NCBI GenBank assembly: GCA_028875855.1 | Contig: JAGWVA010000018.1 | Coordinates: 1 to 59,570 of the forward strand | Source: Paracoccaceae bacterium | GTDB lineage: Bacteria > Pseudomonadota > Alphaproteobacteria > Rhodobacterales > Rhodobacteraceae | Reading direction: 5' to 3' | DNA: 59,570 nucleotides | Shown: positions 35,059-43,748 of the stretch, piece after piece | Layout of the letters: each line of letters starts with the position of its first letter | Numbering within the stretch: position 1 is the stretch's first letter | Notes under the pieces: generated by a model | Database searches by the model: none | The model's input: the letters and a program-made list of their open reading frames with translations, nothing else | Told to the model about the DNA's origin: nothing | Program-made: the position numbers and the translations under genes

Positions 35059-35709
35059 TTACAGCCCCAGAAGCCCCGGCAGGTCCGCCATGCGGTGAAA
35101 CACCGTCGCGCCTTCGGCGGCCAGACGTGCGCCGTCGTCATGGGCGGCAAAGCCGAAACAGGCGATCCCGGCGGCGCGGGCGGCGCGGCAGCCGGTCGGG
35201 CTGTCATCGACCACGGCGCAGCGGTCGGGCGGGGTGTTCACCGCCGCCGCCGCATGAAGGTAAAGACCGGGGTGCGGTTTCGGCGTGCCCAGCGACTGCC
35301 CCGAGAACAGCCGCCCCTGAAAGCGCGCCATGACCGCCGGATGCTGGCCCAGCGTCACCTGCATCTTGCGGTCCGATCCGTTGGAGCCGACGGCATAGGG
35401 CATCCCCGCCGCATCCAGCGCGTCCAGCACCGCGACGATGCCGTCGATCAGCGCGGTCCCCTCGGCCAGACGGGCATAGAGACGGACGTAGAACGCCTCG
35501 ACCCAGTCATCCGGAAGCGTGGCCCCCGCCGCCCGGGCACGGGCCCAGACGTCGCGCATCGTGCCGCCAACGAAGTCCTGTTCGATCCGATGGCGCGGCA
35601 GGTCCAGCCCATGGCGCGCGAATTCGTCCACGAGCAGGTCGAAGGCGGCGGGCTCGCTGTCCACCAGAACGCCGTCGCAATCGAAGAGAACGGCATCGAA
35701 GCGCCTCAT
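35059..35709 (-). CDS. HAD-superfamily hydrolase (phosphoglycolate phosphatase/beta-PGM-like)
   Basis: This cytoplasmic phosphatase or phosphomutase has 216 residues. Motif I FDCDGVLVDSE holds both catalytic aspartates, motif II is VGSNGS, the conserved lysine is in GTPKPHPGLYL, and motif IV is AVVDDSPTG. A helical cap lies between motifs I and II, so it is a subfamily IA HAD. The start overlaps the rsmD stop by 4 bases. Substrate is not predictable. It forms a minus-strand operon with rsmD and the FAD reductase. Confidence 0.88.
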   Translation of the reverse strand: MRRFDAVLFDCDGVLVDSEPAAFDLLVDEFARHGLDLPRHRIEQDFVGGTMRDVWARARAAGATLPDDWVEAFYVRLYARLAEGTALIDGIVAVLDALDAAGMPYAVGSNGSDRKMQVTLGQHPAVMARFQGRLFSGQSLGTPKPHPGLYLHAAAAVNTPPDRCAVVDDSPTGCRAARAAGIACFGFAAHDDGARLAAEGATVFHRMADLPGLLGL

Positions 35710-36278
35710 CCCGCGCGGCCTTCGGCTTGAAGGATGGTGATGAGCGTGTCGCCGTATTTGCGCTGGTCCAGCATTTCGAAGCCCGCGGGCGGTGCGGGCG
35801 GGCTGCTTTCCTCCCAGACCACCAGCGCGCCGGGCGCGATCCAGCCGCCCTCGGCACAGGAGGCCAGCGCCTTCTCTCCCAGACCTTGCCCGTAGGGCGG
35901 GTCAAGGAAGATCAGGCCGAAGGGCGCGCCGCGGTTCGGCCCCATGCGGGTCGCGTCGCGGCGGTAGAGGTCGGTCACGCCCATCGCGCGGGTCAGTTCG
36001 ATGTTGCGCCGGATCAGCGCGCGCGCCGCCGCGCCGTCATCGACGAAAGTCACCCGGGCCGCGCCGCGCGACAGCGCCTCGAGCCCCAGCGCGCCGGTTC
36101 CGGCAAAGAGGTCCAGCACCCGCGCGCCGGTGATCGGGTCGCCATAGCCACCGTTCACCAGCAGGTTGAAGATCGATTCCCGCACACGGTCGGTCGTGGG
36201 GCGCAGATGCGCGTCCGCGTCGCCCTTGCCGACCTCGGCCAGATGCAGGCCGCGATGAGTGCCGCCGATGATCCTCAC
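35706..36278 (-). CDS. rsmD: 16S rRNA (guanine-966-N2)-methyltransferase
   Basis: This methylates G966 of 16S rRNA using S-adenosylmethionine. It has 190 residues. It opens with the RsmD signature MRIIGGTHRGLHL, followed by the LRPTTDRVRESIFNLL motif, SAM-binding VLDLFAGTGALGLEALSRGA and the catalytic FLDPPYG. The start codon is GTG, overlapping the FAD reductase stop by 4 bases (GTGA). Translation is therefore coupled on both sides, to the reductase before it and the HAD gene after it. Confidence 0.95.
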   Translation of the reverse strand: MRIIGGTHRGLHLAEVGKGDADAHLRPTTDRVRESIFNLLVNGGYGDPITGARVLDLFAGTGALGLEALSRGAARVTFVDDGAAARALIRRNIELTRAMGVTDLYRRDATRMGPNRGAPFGLIFLDPPYGQGLGEKALASCAEGGWIAPGALVVWEESSPPAPPAGFEMLDQRKYGDTLITILQAEGRAG

Positions 36279-37495
36279 GCCTTCAACAACGCCTTGAGGT
36301 CGGTCGCCGGGTCTGCGATCGCGGCCGGGTCCGGCGTCTTGCCCATCTCGATCAGCCGCTTGCCGATCATGTAGGCGCGGGGATCGTTCATCGCATCCAC
36401 CGCCAGAAGCTGCCCCTTGCCATAATACCAGAACGAGACCGAGCGTTCGTCCCCCTCCATCCCGTCGTCGCGGGTGACGATCCGGTCATAGCCCGTGTTC
36501 AGCCCCGCGATTTGCAGCTTCACCGCGTATTGATCCGACCAGAACCACGGCTTTGCCACGTAATCCTTGCCCGCGCCCAGCATGTTCGCGGCCACGACTT
36601 CGGCCTGATCGATGGCATTGCCGACGCTTTCCAGCCGGAGCCGCCCGCCCTTCCACGGGAAAGATGCGCAGTCGCCCGCCGCCCAGATCGCCGGGTCCGA
36701 GGTGCGGCCTTGGGCATCGGTCGCGATGCCGTTGTCGATGGTCAGCCCCGCGCTCTCGGCCAGGGCGGTGTTGGGCGTGATGCCGACGCCGACAATGACG
36801 AAATCCACGTCGAGTGTGGCGCCGTCCGACAGGACCGCCCCGGTCACGCGGCCATCGCCGGTCAGTTCCTTCAATCCCACGCCTTCTCGGATATCGACGC
36901 CATGCGCCTTGTGCACCGCGCGGAAGAAGGCCGAGGTTTCCGGGGCCGCGACCCGTTGCAGGATACGGTCGGCCATTTCGACCAAGGTGACCCGCAGGCC
37001 CAGCTTCGCCGCGACCGCGGCCGCCTCCAGCCCGATGTAGCCGCCGCCGATGATCAGCACACGCCGCCCCTCGCGGAATTCGGGCTCCATCGCGTCCACG
37101 TCGGCCAGCGTCCGGACGGTATAGACCCCTTCAAGCGCGCCACCGATCGCGGCCGGCAGGCGCCGGGGGCTGGACCCGGTGGTCAGCGCAAGCTGATCGT
37201 ATCCAATCACCTCGCCCCCCACAGTGACCGTCTTCGACGCCCGGTCGAGGGCCGTCACGGGCTGACCCAGCTTCAGGGTGATGGCCTGTTCGGCGTAGAA
37301 GCTGTCGCCACGCAGGAAGAGACGGTCCAGCTCCATGTCTTTCAGCAGGTATTGCTTGGAAAGCGGCGGGCGCTGGTAGGGCGCCACCGGCTCTTCGCCG
37401 ATCAGCGTGAGGGGCCCCGCATAGCCAAGGCCGCGCAGCTTGGCGACCAAGGCCGCACCCGCCTGCCCCGCGCCGATCACCACGATGCCTGCCAT
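36275..37495 (-). CDS. FAD-dependent ferredoxin/rubredoxin-type reductase
   Basis: This is a flavoprotein of 406 residues in the putidaredoxin-reductase/BenD-like family, passing electrons from NAD(P)H to a small iron-sulfur partner. The FAD motif is GAGQAGAALVAKLR (8-21), followed by PYQRPPLSKQYL, the NAD motif GGGYIGLEAAAVAAKLG and the second FAD motif AAGDCASF. The C-terminal reductase domain has the SVGNAIDQAE element. The start is the ATG for MAGIVVIGAG; the frame above lacks similarity. No ferredoxin or oxygenase gene is adjacent, so its partner is unknown. Confidence 0.88.
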   Translation of the reverse strand: MAGIVVIGAGQAGAALVAKLRGLGYAGPLTLIGEEPVAPYQRPPLSKQYLLKDMELDRLFLRGDSFYAEQAITLKLGQPVTALDRASKTVTVGGEVIGYDQLALTTGSSPRRLPAAIGGALEGVYTVRTLADVDAMEPEFREGRRVLIIGGGYIGLEAAAVAAKLGLRVTLVEMADRILQRVAAPETSAFFRAVHKAHGVDIREGVGLKELTGDGRVTGAVLSDGATLDVDFVIVGVGITPNTALAESAGLTIDNGIATDAQGRTSDPAIWAAGDCASFPWKGGRLRLESVGNAIDQAEVVAANMLGAGKDYVAKPWFWSDQYAVKLQIAGLNTGYDRIVTRDDGMEGDERSVSFWYYGKGQLLAVDAMNDPRAYMIGKRLIEMGKTPDPAAIADPATDLKALLKA

Positions 37496-37582
37496 GCCTG
37501 CCCCCTTCGCGAAACCTCTGGCCCGATGCCGGGGGGAAGCTATATGCCTTCGCAGAGGAAACGCAACGCGAGAGGAACGAGG

Positions 37583-38071
37583 ATGACGATTTCTGTTGGC
37601 GACCGCCTGCCCGAGGCAACTCTGGTGCGTCTTGGGCCGAACGGTCCGGAGGCGGTCGAAGTATCGAGCCTGACCAAGGGCCGCAAGGTGGTGATCTTCG
37701 GTCTGCCGGGCGCCTATACCGGCACCTGCACGACGTCGCATGTGCCGAGCTTCATCCGCACCAAGGCGCAGTTCGACGCCAAGGGCGTGGACGAGATCAT
37801 CTGCCTGTCGGTCAACGACCCCTTCGTGATGGGCGCCTGGGGCGAGTCGACGGGCGCGACCAAGGCCGGCATCTCGATGCTGGGCGATGCGACGGCGGCC
37901 TTCACCAAGGCGATGGGGATGGAGTTCTCTGCCCCGGCCGTGGGCCTGATCGACCGCTCGAAACGCTACGCCATGTATGTCGAGGACGGCGAAGTGAAGG
38001 TGCTTCATGCCGAGGAAAGCCCCGGGGTCTGCGACCTGTCGGGCGGCGAATCCATGCTGGCCGCGATCTGA
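37583..38071 (+). CDS. Peroxiredoxin (Prx5/hybrid type, thiol peroxidase)
   Basis: This reduces hydrogen peroxide and alkyl hydroperoxides, 162 residues. The active motif PGAYTGTCTTSHVP gives peroxidatic Cys49 with the Thr46 expected in PxxxTxxC. A second cysteine, Cys150 in SPGVCDLS, may resolve the disulfide. The family end (GESMLAAI) is complete. It has a good ribosome site (GAGAGGAACGAGG). It is divergent from the FAD reductase by 87 bp, and the pair could share promoter signals; a redox link is inference. Confidence 0.92.
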   Translation: MTISVGDRLPEATLVRLGPNGPEAVEVSSLTKGRKVVIFGLPGAYTGTCTTSHVPSFIRTKAQFDAKGVDEIICLSVNDPFVMGAWGESTGATKAGISMLGDATAAFTKAMGMEFSAPAVGLIDRSKRYAMYVEDGEVKVLHAEESPGVCDLSGGESMLAAI

Positions 38072-38086
38072 TCGCCGGCAAGAACG

Positions 38087-38121
38087 GGGGTGGCGCGGGA
38101 ACCCGTCGCCGCCCCTTCCTT
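38087..38121 (+). terminator. Terminator of the peroxiredoxin gene
   Basis: A GC-rich stem (38087-38099 with 38102-38115, one bulged base) is followed by TTCCTT. It sits between the convergent peroxiredoxin and MscS genes. Confidence 0.55.
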
Positions 38122-38125
38122 CGGT

Positions 38126-38974
38126 TCAGGCCCGGTTCTGGATCAGCGTATGCGTCGGGAACGGAATGTCGATCCCGGCGGCGTCGAACGCCTCTTTCAC
38201 CTTGCGGGTCATGTCGGTCTGAAACGCCCAGGCGTCCGCGGTCTTCGTCCAGCACCGCACGGTGAAATCCACCGAACTGTCGTTCAGATTGGTGACCTGA
38301 ATGAAGAAGGCCGGATCGGTCATCGCCCGCGGGTCGGATGTGATCGTGTCGCGGATCACCTGTTCGGCATGGGCGAGATTGGTCGAGTAGGACACACCAA
38401 AGACCCATTGAATCCGCCGCGTGTCATAGGTCGCGTAATTGGTGATCGTGTTGCCCCAGACCTTCGCATTGGGCACGATGACCTGGATATTCTCCAGCGT
38501 CGCCAGTTCGATGAAGTTCAGCGTGATGTCCTTCACCGTGCCGCTGACGCCGTCCACGTTGACGAAATCGCCCAGCTTGAAGGGCCGGAAGAGGATGATC
38601 ATCACCCCCGCCGCGACGTTCGACAACGTGCCCTGCACGGCCAGACCGATGGCCAGACCGGCGGCGCCCAGAACCGCGACGATCGACGTCGTCTTGATCC
38701 CGAAGGTGTTGAGAACAAACAGCCCGGTAAAGGTCAGCACGCTGTAGCGCAGGATGCTCCCGAGAAAGCTGAACAGCGTGGCGTCGAGGCTCGCGTGCCG
38801 CTGCGACAGGCCGACGATGCGACGGTTGATCCAGCCCGCGATGATGAAGCCCGCGAACAGGATCAGCACCGCGGCAAGGATGTTTCCGGCAATCGCGGCA
38901 AGGAACTGCACGGTCAGGACATCGCCGATGGTCTTGCCTTGCAGGATCGGGGTGTTCAGAAAGCCGTTCAGCAT
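38126..38974 (-). CDS. Small-conductance mechanosensitive channel (MscS family)
   Basis: This inner-membrane channel of 282 residues opens on hypo-osmotic shock, about the size of E. coli MscS. Three helices are present: about 25-47, 67-90, and the pore helix with glycine/alanine packing [21 protein letters not shown]. The beta-domain signature follows ([10 protein letters not shown]) and then the portal domain with [10 protein letters not shown]. Its start lies within the last 7 bases of the PhhB gene, so the two are co-translated. Confidence 0.93.
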   Translation of the reverse strand: MLNGFLNTPILQGKTIGDVLTVQFLAAIAGNILAAVLILFAGFIIAGWINRRIVGLSQRHASLDATLFSFLGSILRYSVLTFTGLFVLNTFGIKTTSIVAVLGAAGLAIGLAVQGTLSNVAAGVMIILFRPFKLGDFVNVDGVSGTVKDITLNFIELATLENIQVIVPNAKVWGNTITNYATYDTRRIQWVFGVSYSTNLAHAEQVIRDTITSDPRAMTDPAFFIQVTNLNDSSVDFTVRCWTKTADAWAFQTDMTRKVKEAFDAAGIDIPFPTHTLIQNRA

Positions 38975-39267
38975 GCCAGCAACTGCTCCATCTTGCCGGC
39001 CAGTTTCACATCCAGTTCCGTCAGACCGCCCGCGTCATGGGTCGCAAGCGTGACCTGCACCGTCTTGTAAACGTTGAACCACTCGGGGTGGTGGTTCCAC
39101 TTCTCGGCCCAAAGGGCGACCCGCGTCATCCAGCCGAATGCCTCGATGAAATTGGCGAAGACGAAGGTCTTTTCCAGCGCATCGCGCCCCGCCACCGGGG
39201 CCCAGCCCGCCGAGATCAGCGGCGCAAGGGCGGTTTCGCGCTCGGCTTCGGTGAGAAGATCTGCCAT
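38968..39267 (-). CDS. phhB: Pterin-4-alpha-carbinolamine dehydratase
   Basis: This dehydrates 4a-hydroxytetrahydropterin in the recycling of the phenylalanine hydroxylase cofactor. It is 99 residues, normal length. The active-site cluster [16 protein letters not shown] and the following THDAGGLTE match the family. The ribosome site AAGGAGGGA is strong and fixes the start; the frame above is shadow. It lies 2 bases after the GST gene and overlaps the MscS gene by 7 bases. No phenylalanine hydroxylase gene is in the window. Confidence 0.93.
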   Translation of the reverse strand: MADLLTEAERETALAPLISAGWAPVAGRDALEKTFVFANFIEAFGWMTRVALWAEKWNHHPEWFNVYKTVQVTLATHDAGGLTELDVKLAGKMEQLLAC

Positions 39268-39269
39268 GG

Positions 39270-39881
39270 CTATCCCTCCTTTTTCGGCATCAGGGCATTG
39301 TCCATCTCGTCGGCCCGCAGGCGCGCGGGGCGGTCCTTCAGCCGGTCCCAATAGGCGACCAGCGCGGGGCGCGGCTCGATCGTGCCGAACATCATGCCCC
39401 AGCCGATCTGCGAGCCGACATAGACATCGGCCGCGCTGAACGCCTCGCCCGCGATATAAGGATGCGCCGACACCGCGGTTTCCAGCGCGTCGAGCACGTG
39501 GGACAAGGTGCCGAAGCCCACCGTCCCCTCACGCTCGGCCGGGACCGTGACGCCAAGCGACTTGAGCGTCACCGCCTGCTCGACCGGGCCCGCGGCGAAG
39601 AACAGCCAGCGGAAGAAGGCCGCGCGGTCCTCTCCCTGCAATCCCGCCTGCGGAAACGCCTCGGCCAGATAGGCGCAGATGGCGGCGGCCTCGGTCACCA
39701 CGCGGCCGTCGTGGCGGATCGCCGGCACCTTGCCCATCGGGTTCACGGCCAGGTAATCGGGCGATTTCATCTCGGGCCCATAGGCCAGCACCACGGTTTC
39801 GTAGGGCTGGCCCAGTTCCTCCAGCATCCAGCGCACGATACGGCCGCGCGACATCGGGTTCGTCCAGAAGGTAATCGTCAT
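39270..39881 (-). CDS. Glutathione S-transferase family protein
   Basis: This cytosolic GST has 203 residues. The N-terminal thioredoxin-like domain begins [20 protein letters not shown] with the catalytic-position Ser (S11); the cis-proline is in [10 protein letters not shown] and the glutathione gamma-glutamyl site is in VTEAAAIC. The all-helical C-terminal domain runs from about 85, with the N-capping motif near SAADVYVG. It sits in a run of minus-strand genes starting with the GNAT gene 19 bp upstream. Substrate unknown. Confidence 0.9.
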   Translation of the reverse strand: MTITFWTNPMSRGRIVRWMLEELGQPYETVVLAYGPEMKSPDYLAVNPMGKVPAIRHDGRVVTEAAAICAYLAEAFPQAGLQGEDRAAFFRWLFFAAGPVEQAVTLKSLGVTVPAEREGTVGFGTLSHVLDALETAVSAHPYIAGEAFSAADVYVGSQIGWGMMFGTIEPRPALVAYWDRLKDRPARLRADEMDNALMPKKEG

Positions 39882-39900
39882 CTCGGCCTCTTTGCTGGGG

Positions 39901-41085
39901 TCAATCCTGTTGGTCGGTGCGCGCGCCTCTGCGGAAGGGGCCGTAAGCGGTCAGCACCTCGATTTCCTCGTCAACGGCATTGCGCTCGGCCTCGAGGTAT
40001 CTGTCAATCGCATCCCGAAAGCCCTTGTCGGCGATCCAGTGCAGCGAATGGACCGGGACGGGCAGGTAGCCGCGGGCCAGCTTGTGTTCGCCCTGCGCCC
40101 CGGCCTCGACCTTCGGCAAGCCATGCGCGATCGCAAAGTCGATGGCCTGATGGTAGCAAAGCTCGAAATGCAGGCAGGGGTGATCTTCGATGCAGCCCCA
40201 GTAGCGGCCGTAAAGCGTGTCGCGCCCGATGAAGTTCATCGCGCCCGCCACCCAGCGACCGTTGCGTTCGGCCATCACCAGAAGGATGTCGTCCCGCATC
40301 GTGGCCTGCATCTCGTCGAAGAAGGCCCGCGTCAGGTAGGGCGTACCCCATTTTCGGCTTCCGGTGTCCTGATAGAACCGCCAGAAGGCGTCCCAGTGCT
40401 CGGGTTCGATCGCGTCGCCGGTCAGCGCGTGGATCGTGCCCCCGAAGCCCTGCGCGGTCGCGCGTTCCTTGCGGATCGCCTTGCGTTTGCGCGACGACAG
40501 CGTGGCAAGGAAGGCGTCGAAATCCGCATATCCCGCATTCGTCCAGTGGAACTGCTGCGTCACGCGGGACATCAGGCCCATCGCCGCGCCCGCCTCGGCC
40601 TCGGCTTCCGTGCAGAAGGTGACATGGGCCGACGACAACCGGTTGTTCGACGCAAGCCGCACCATCCCCTCGACCAGCGCCGCGCGGCCGGTGTCTTCCA
40701 TCCCCGGACGCGTCAGGAACCGCCGCCCGGTCGCGGGCGTGAAGGGCACGGCGACCTGCAACTTGGGATAGTAGCGCCCGCCCGCGTTTTCATAGGCATG
40801 GGCCCAGTTGAAATCGAAGATGTATTCGCCCTGGCTGTGGCTTTTCACGTAAAGCGGCGCGACGGCGATGATGTCGTCGCCCGCCCGGGCAACCAGCGGA
40901 TGCGGGTCCCAGCCGGTCCCCCGACCGACAGAGCCCGAACGTTCCAGCGCGGTCAGGAACCGGTGGGTCGTGAACGGATCGACGGGGCGGCCCGTCGCCG
41001 CTTCGGGACAGGCGCAGGCATCCCAGTCGGCGGCAGGCATCTCCGCCACCCCGGAGAGGGTCGTGATCTCGATCGTCTCGTTCAT
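39901..41085 (-). CDS. GNAT-type N-acyltransferase of the DUF482 family
   Basis: This protein of 394 residues has two tandem FemAB/GNAT-like folds. Seen are the DUF482 elements DPFTTHRFLTALE, VSPLYxK-type VAPLYVKSHSQGEYIFD, the FHWTNAGYADFDAFLATL stretch, and the C-terminal CLHFELCYHQAIDFAI with EAGAQGEHKLARGY. The family is often called peptidoglycan biosynthesis-like, but its reaction is not established. The start MNETIEIT is chosen because the first 18 codons above it lack similarity. It is 60 bp after the GDPD gene, on the same strand. Confidence 0.82.
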   Translation of the reverse strand: MNETIEITTLSGVAEMPAADWDACACPEAATGRPVDPFTTHRFLTALERSGSVGRGTGWDPHPLVARAGDDIIAVAPLYVKSHSQGEYIFDFNWAHAYENAGGRYYPKLQVAVPFTPATGRRFLTRPGMEDTGRAALVEGMVRLASNNRLSSAHVTFCTEAEAEAGAAMGLMSRVTQQFHWTNAGYADFDAFLATLSSRKRKAIRKERATAQGFGGTIHALTGDAIEPEHWDAFWRFYQDTGSRKWGTPYLTRAFFDEMQATMRDDILLVMAERNGRWVAGAMNFIGRDTLYGRYWGCIEDHPCLHFELCYHQAIDFAIAHGLPKVEAGAQGEHKLARGYLPVPVHSLHWIADKGFRDAIDRYLEAERNAVDEEIEVLTAYGPFRRGARTDQQD

Positions 41086-41145
41086 GCCATGTCCCGCGCG
41101 GCCGCCCCTTTCAGGTGGGCCGCGACGGCTTTCGGTCAAGGCCGG

Positions 41146-41913
41146 TCAGGCCGGGATCGCGGCGGCGTACCGCTCGAAGGTGATGTTCTGCGCGACCTTG
41201 CGCGCCGCGGCCTCGGCCTCCGGGCTGCGGATCGTCCAGCACAGGATCGTGGCGCCCGCGGCCTTCAGGTCCGCGACGCGGGGGTTGGACAGGTCCGCCG
41301 CCTCGTGGCTGATGAACGACGCGCCCACCCGGTCGTAATCGGGGATCGCGGCCAGCCGCGCGCGTTCGGCCGCCGAAATCTCGGGCCAGTCCTTGGCGGG
41401 ATAGGAACACGAGGTGATGCCCCGCGGCAGGTCGGGGGCAAGCCGCGCCATCGCCGCCACCGAATGCGGGTTGAAGGACATCAGGGCCACCGGGCCTTTG
41501 TAGCCCTTGAGCGCTTCCGCCACCGCCGCCTCGAGCGGGCCGACATTCGGGCCGTTCGCGCCGTCCTGATCCTTGATCTCGATCAGAAGCGGCACGCGCC
41601 CCGCGATCTTCGCCAGCACGGCGGCCAGCGTGGGAATGCCGCTGGCCCCGCCCTTGAGGGTGAGCGCGCCCAGGTCTGCTGCCGTCCGGTCCTTGATCGG
41701 GCCGCTGACGTCGGTCAGACGGTCCAGCGTATCGTCGTGAAAGACCATCGGCACGCCGTCGGACGAGGGCTGGATATCCACTTCGATCCCGTAGCCCGCG
41801 GCGATGGCGGCATCGATCGCCTCCATCCCGTTCTCGGGGCGGCCGGCGTCGCGGTCGTGAAAGGCCCGGTGCGCGATCGGCAGGGTCAGGAAGGCATCAG
41901 GCAGGGCGGGCAT
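41146..41913 (-). CDS. Glycerophosphodiester phosphodiesterase family protein
   Basis: This cleaves glycerophosphodiesters to glycerol-3-phosphate and an alcohol, 255 residues. It starts with the GDPD site AHRAFHDRDAGRPENG, then the metal-binding EVDIQPSSDGVPMVFHDD and EIKDQDG. It lacks a signal peptide, so it is the cytoplasmic UgpQ-like kind. Its start overlaps the RidA stop by one base. Glycerol-3-phosphate made here could feed GlpD, encoded at the right edge of the window; that link is inference. Confidence 0.9.
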   Translation of the reverse strand: MPALPDAFLTLPIAHRAFHDRDAGRPENGMEAIDAAIAAGYGIEVDIQPSSDGVPMVFHDDTLDRLTDVSGPIKDRTAADLGALTLKGGASGIPTLAAVLAKIAGRVPLLIEIKDQDGANGPNVGPLEAAVAEALKGYKGPVALMSFNPHSVAAMARLAPDLPRGITSCSYPAKDWPEISAAERARLAAIPDYDRVGASFISHEAADLSNPRVADLKAAGATILCWTIRSPEAEAAARKVAQNITFERYAAAIPA

Positions 41914-42377
41914 CAGCGAACCTCGAAAATGCCTTCGATTTCAACGGCGACGCCCAAGGGGAGCGAGGCTGCGGACACGGCCGAGCGGGCATGCCGCCCG
42001 GCATCCCCCAGAACGGCGACAAGGAAATCCGACGCGCCATTGACGACCTTCGGCTGGTCGGTGAAATCGGCGGTCGAATTGACGAAGCCGGTCAGCTTCA
42101 CCGCCCGCACGAGGCGCGAGAAATCCCCGCCGCAGGCCGCCCGGACCTGCGCCAGCAGACTGATCGCGCAGCGACGCGCGGCGGCGGCCCCCGTTTCCAC
42201 GTCGAGGTCGGCGCCAAGCTTGCCCTTGATCAGCCCATCCGGGCCCTGGCTGATCTGGCCGGAGACGTGAACCAGATTGCCGACCCGCACGAAGGGCACG
42301 TAATTCGCGGCGGGCGCGGGCGCGTCCGGCAGGGTCACGCCCAGTTCGGCCAGGCGGGTTTCGATGTCGGTTGTCAT
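41913..42377 (-). CDS. RidA/YjgF/TdcF-family enamine deaminase
   Basis: This hydrolyses reactive enamine/imine by-products of PLP enzymes, 154 residues, the longer RidA form. The signature reads LVHVSGQISQGPDG, with TGFVNSTADF and the end VEIEGIFEVR. Arg105, the residue that anchors the substrate carboxylate in canonical RidA, has no sure counterpart that I can place by eye, so this may belong to a non-canonical RidA subgroup. The start has GAAGGAGG upstream. It overlaps the GDPD gene by one base. Confidence 0.88.
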   Translation of the reverse strand: MTTDIETRLAELGVTLPDAPAPAANYVPFVRVGNLVHVSGQISQGPDGLIKGKLGADLDVETGAAAARRCAISLLAQVRAACGGDFSRLVRAVKLTGFVNSTADFTDQPKVVNGASDFLVAVLGDAGRHARSAVSAASLPLGVAVEIEGIFEVR

Positions 42378-42461
42378 GGGGGCCTCCTTCTGCGGTCGGG
42401 CGCAGGCTACAGGGTCGTGCCGCAAACGCAATGGGCAGGCACCGGCGCGGCGGATTTCGCG

Positions 42462-43748
42462 TCAGCCTTCGTGCAGGGCATGGTTGAAATAGTCCCGCAG
42501 CGGCGCAACGAGATAGGCGAACGGCGTGCGCGCGCCGGTGCGGATGAAAGCCTCGACCGGCATGCCGGGCAGGATCGGCCTGCCGCCGGGACCGCTGCCG
42601 CGGTCAAGGGCGATGCGCACCTCGTAATAGGCGCGGCCCGTTTGCGAATCGCGGAACGCATCCGGCGAGACGGTCAGGACATGGCCCCGGCTTTGCCGCG
42701 CGAGGCGGTCGTGAAACCCCAGAAGGTGCAGCCCTACCTCTGCCCCCGGCGCGACATCGTCGATGTTCACCGGCGGCACCTGCGCGGCAACGATCAGCGG
42801 CCGGTCCTGCGGCACGATCGACAGGATGGGCGCCGCGGGCTGGATCACCGCCTGCGGCCCCGAGATACGCAGATCGTAAACGATGCCGGCCATGGGCGCG
42901 CGCAGGGTCAGCCGGGCGATGCGCGCCCGAAGCGCCGAAAGCCGCTCTGCCGCGTCAAGCGCTTGGGGGTCGAGCGTGCGCAGGTCGCCCTCTGCCGTCT
43001 CGCGCCGGGTCGAGACAAGGCGCAGCCCGGCGATCCGGGCGGCCGTGGCCTGCGACAGGGTCGCGGCGCGCGTGGCGATCAACGCGCCGCGCGTGCCTTC
43101 GAGGGCGGCCTGTTGCCGGTCCAGTGCCATCACGCGCGCCGCCTGCGCCAAGCCACGCGACAGCAGCGCGCGCTGCGTGCCGGCATCCTTGCCGATCAGG
43201 GCGATCTGGCGGTCGGTCGCGGCGATCTGCGCATCGATGCCTGCGACCTGATGGCTGATCTGATCGACCTGTGCCGCAAGCTGCGCCTCCTCTTCGGCGA
43301 CGGAGGTTTCGCGTGCACGAAACAGCCGACCCTCGCCCGCCAGAAGGGCCGCGAGCGCAGGGCGCCCTTCGGCCTGTCGTTCGAGGTCCGGGGGAACGGT
43401 CATCGATGTCGCCCCGTCCCGCTCGGCCCGGAGGCGAACCTGCCGCGCGTGCAGGGCGTCGAGCTGCGCCTGCACCTGCGCCGCCTGCGCCTCAAGCGCG
43501 GCACCGTCGAGAACCATCAGGACCTGACCCCGCGTCACCCGGTCGCCGTCGCGGACGGCAAGCCGTTCGACGATGCCGCCGTCGAGGTGCTGCACGACCT
43601 GCCGGTTCACGTCCACCTCGACCCGGCCGGCCGCGACAACGGCGCCGGACAGGGGAACGAGCGCCGCCCATCCCGCAAGGCCGAGGGCCAGACCGGCGAC
43701 AGCGGCCAGCCCCTTCAGACCGACGGCCCTGGCCGGAAAGGGTCTCAT
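42462..43748 (-). CDS. Type I secretion membrane-fusion protein (HlyD/PrtE family)
   Basis: This periplasmic adaptor links an inner-membrane ABC exporter to an outer-membrane TolC. It has 428 residues. A short cytoplasmic start is followed by one membrane helix (about 12-36), the lipoyl half-motif VVQHLDGGIVERLAVRDGD, a long helical hairpin (about 80-280), the second half LRAPMAGIVYDL, and the beta-barrel ending PGMPVEAFI. It overlaps the ABC gene by 4 bases (ATGA). No TolC or substrate gene is nearby. Confidence 0.92.
   Translation of the reverse strand: MRPFPARAVGLKGLAAVAGLALGLAGWAALVPLSGAVVAAGRVEVDVNRQVVQHLDGGIVERLAVRDGDRVTRGQVLMVLDGAALEAQAAQVQAQLDALHARQVRLRAERDGATSMTVPPDLERQAEGRPALAALLAGEGRLFRARETSVAEEEAQLAAQVDQISHQVAGIDAQIAATDRQIALIGKDAGTQRALLSRGLAQAARVMALDRQQAALEGTRGALIATRAATLSQATAARIAGLRLVSTRRETAEGDLRTLDPQALDAAERLSALRARIARLTLRAPMAGIVYDLRISGPQAVIQPAAPILSIVPQDRPLIVAAQVPPVNIDDVAPGAEVGLHLLGFHDRLARQSRGHVLTVSPDAFRDSQTGRAYYEVRIALDRGSGPGGRPILPGMPVEAFIRTGARTPFAYLVAPLRDYFNHALHEG

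Noticed and set aside
31307-35098. Plus-strand open frame of more than 1,200 codons opposite smc
   Set aside because: It is the antisense shadow of smc, with His/Arg/Gly-rich low-complexity translation and no domain; SMC on the minus strand is unmistakable.
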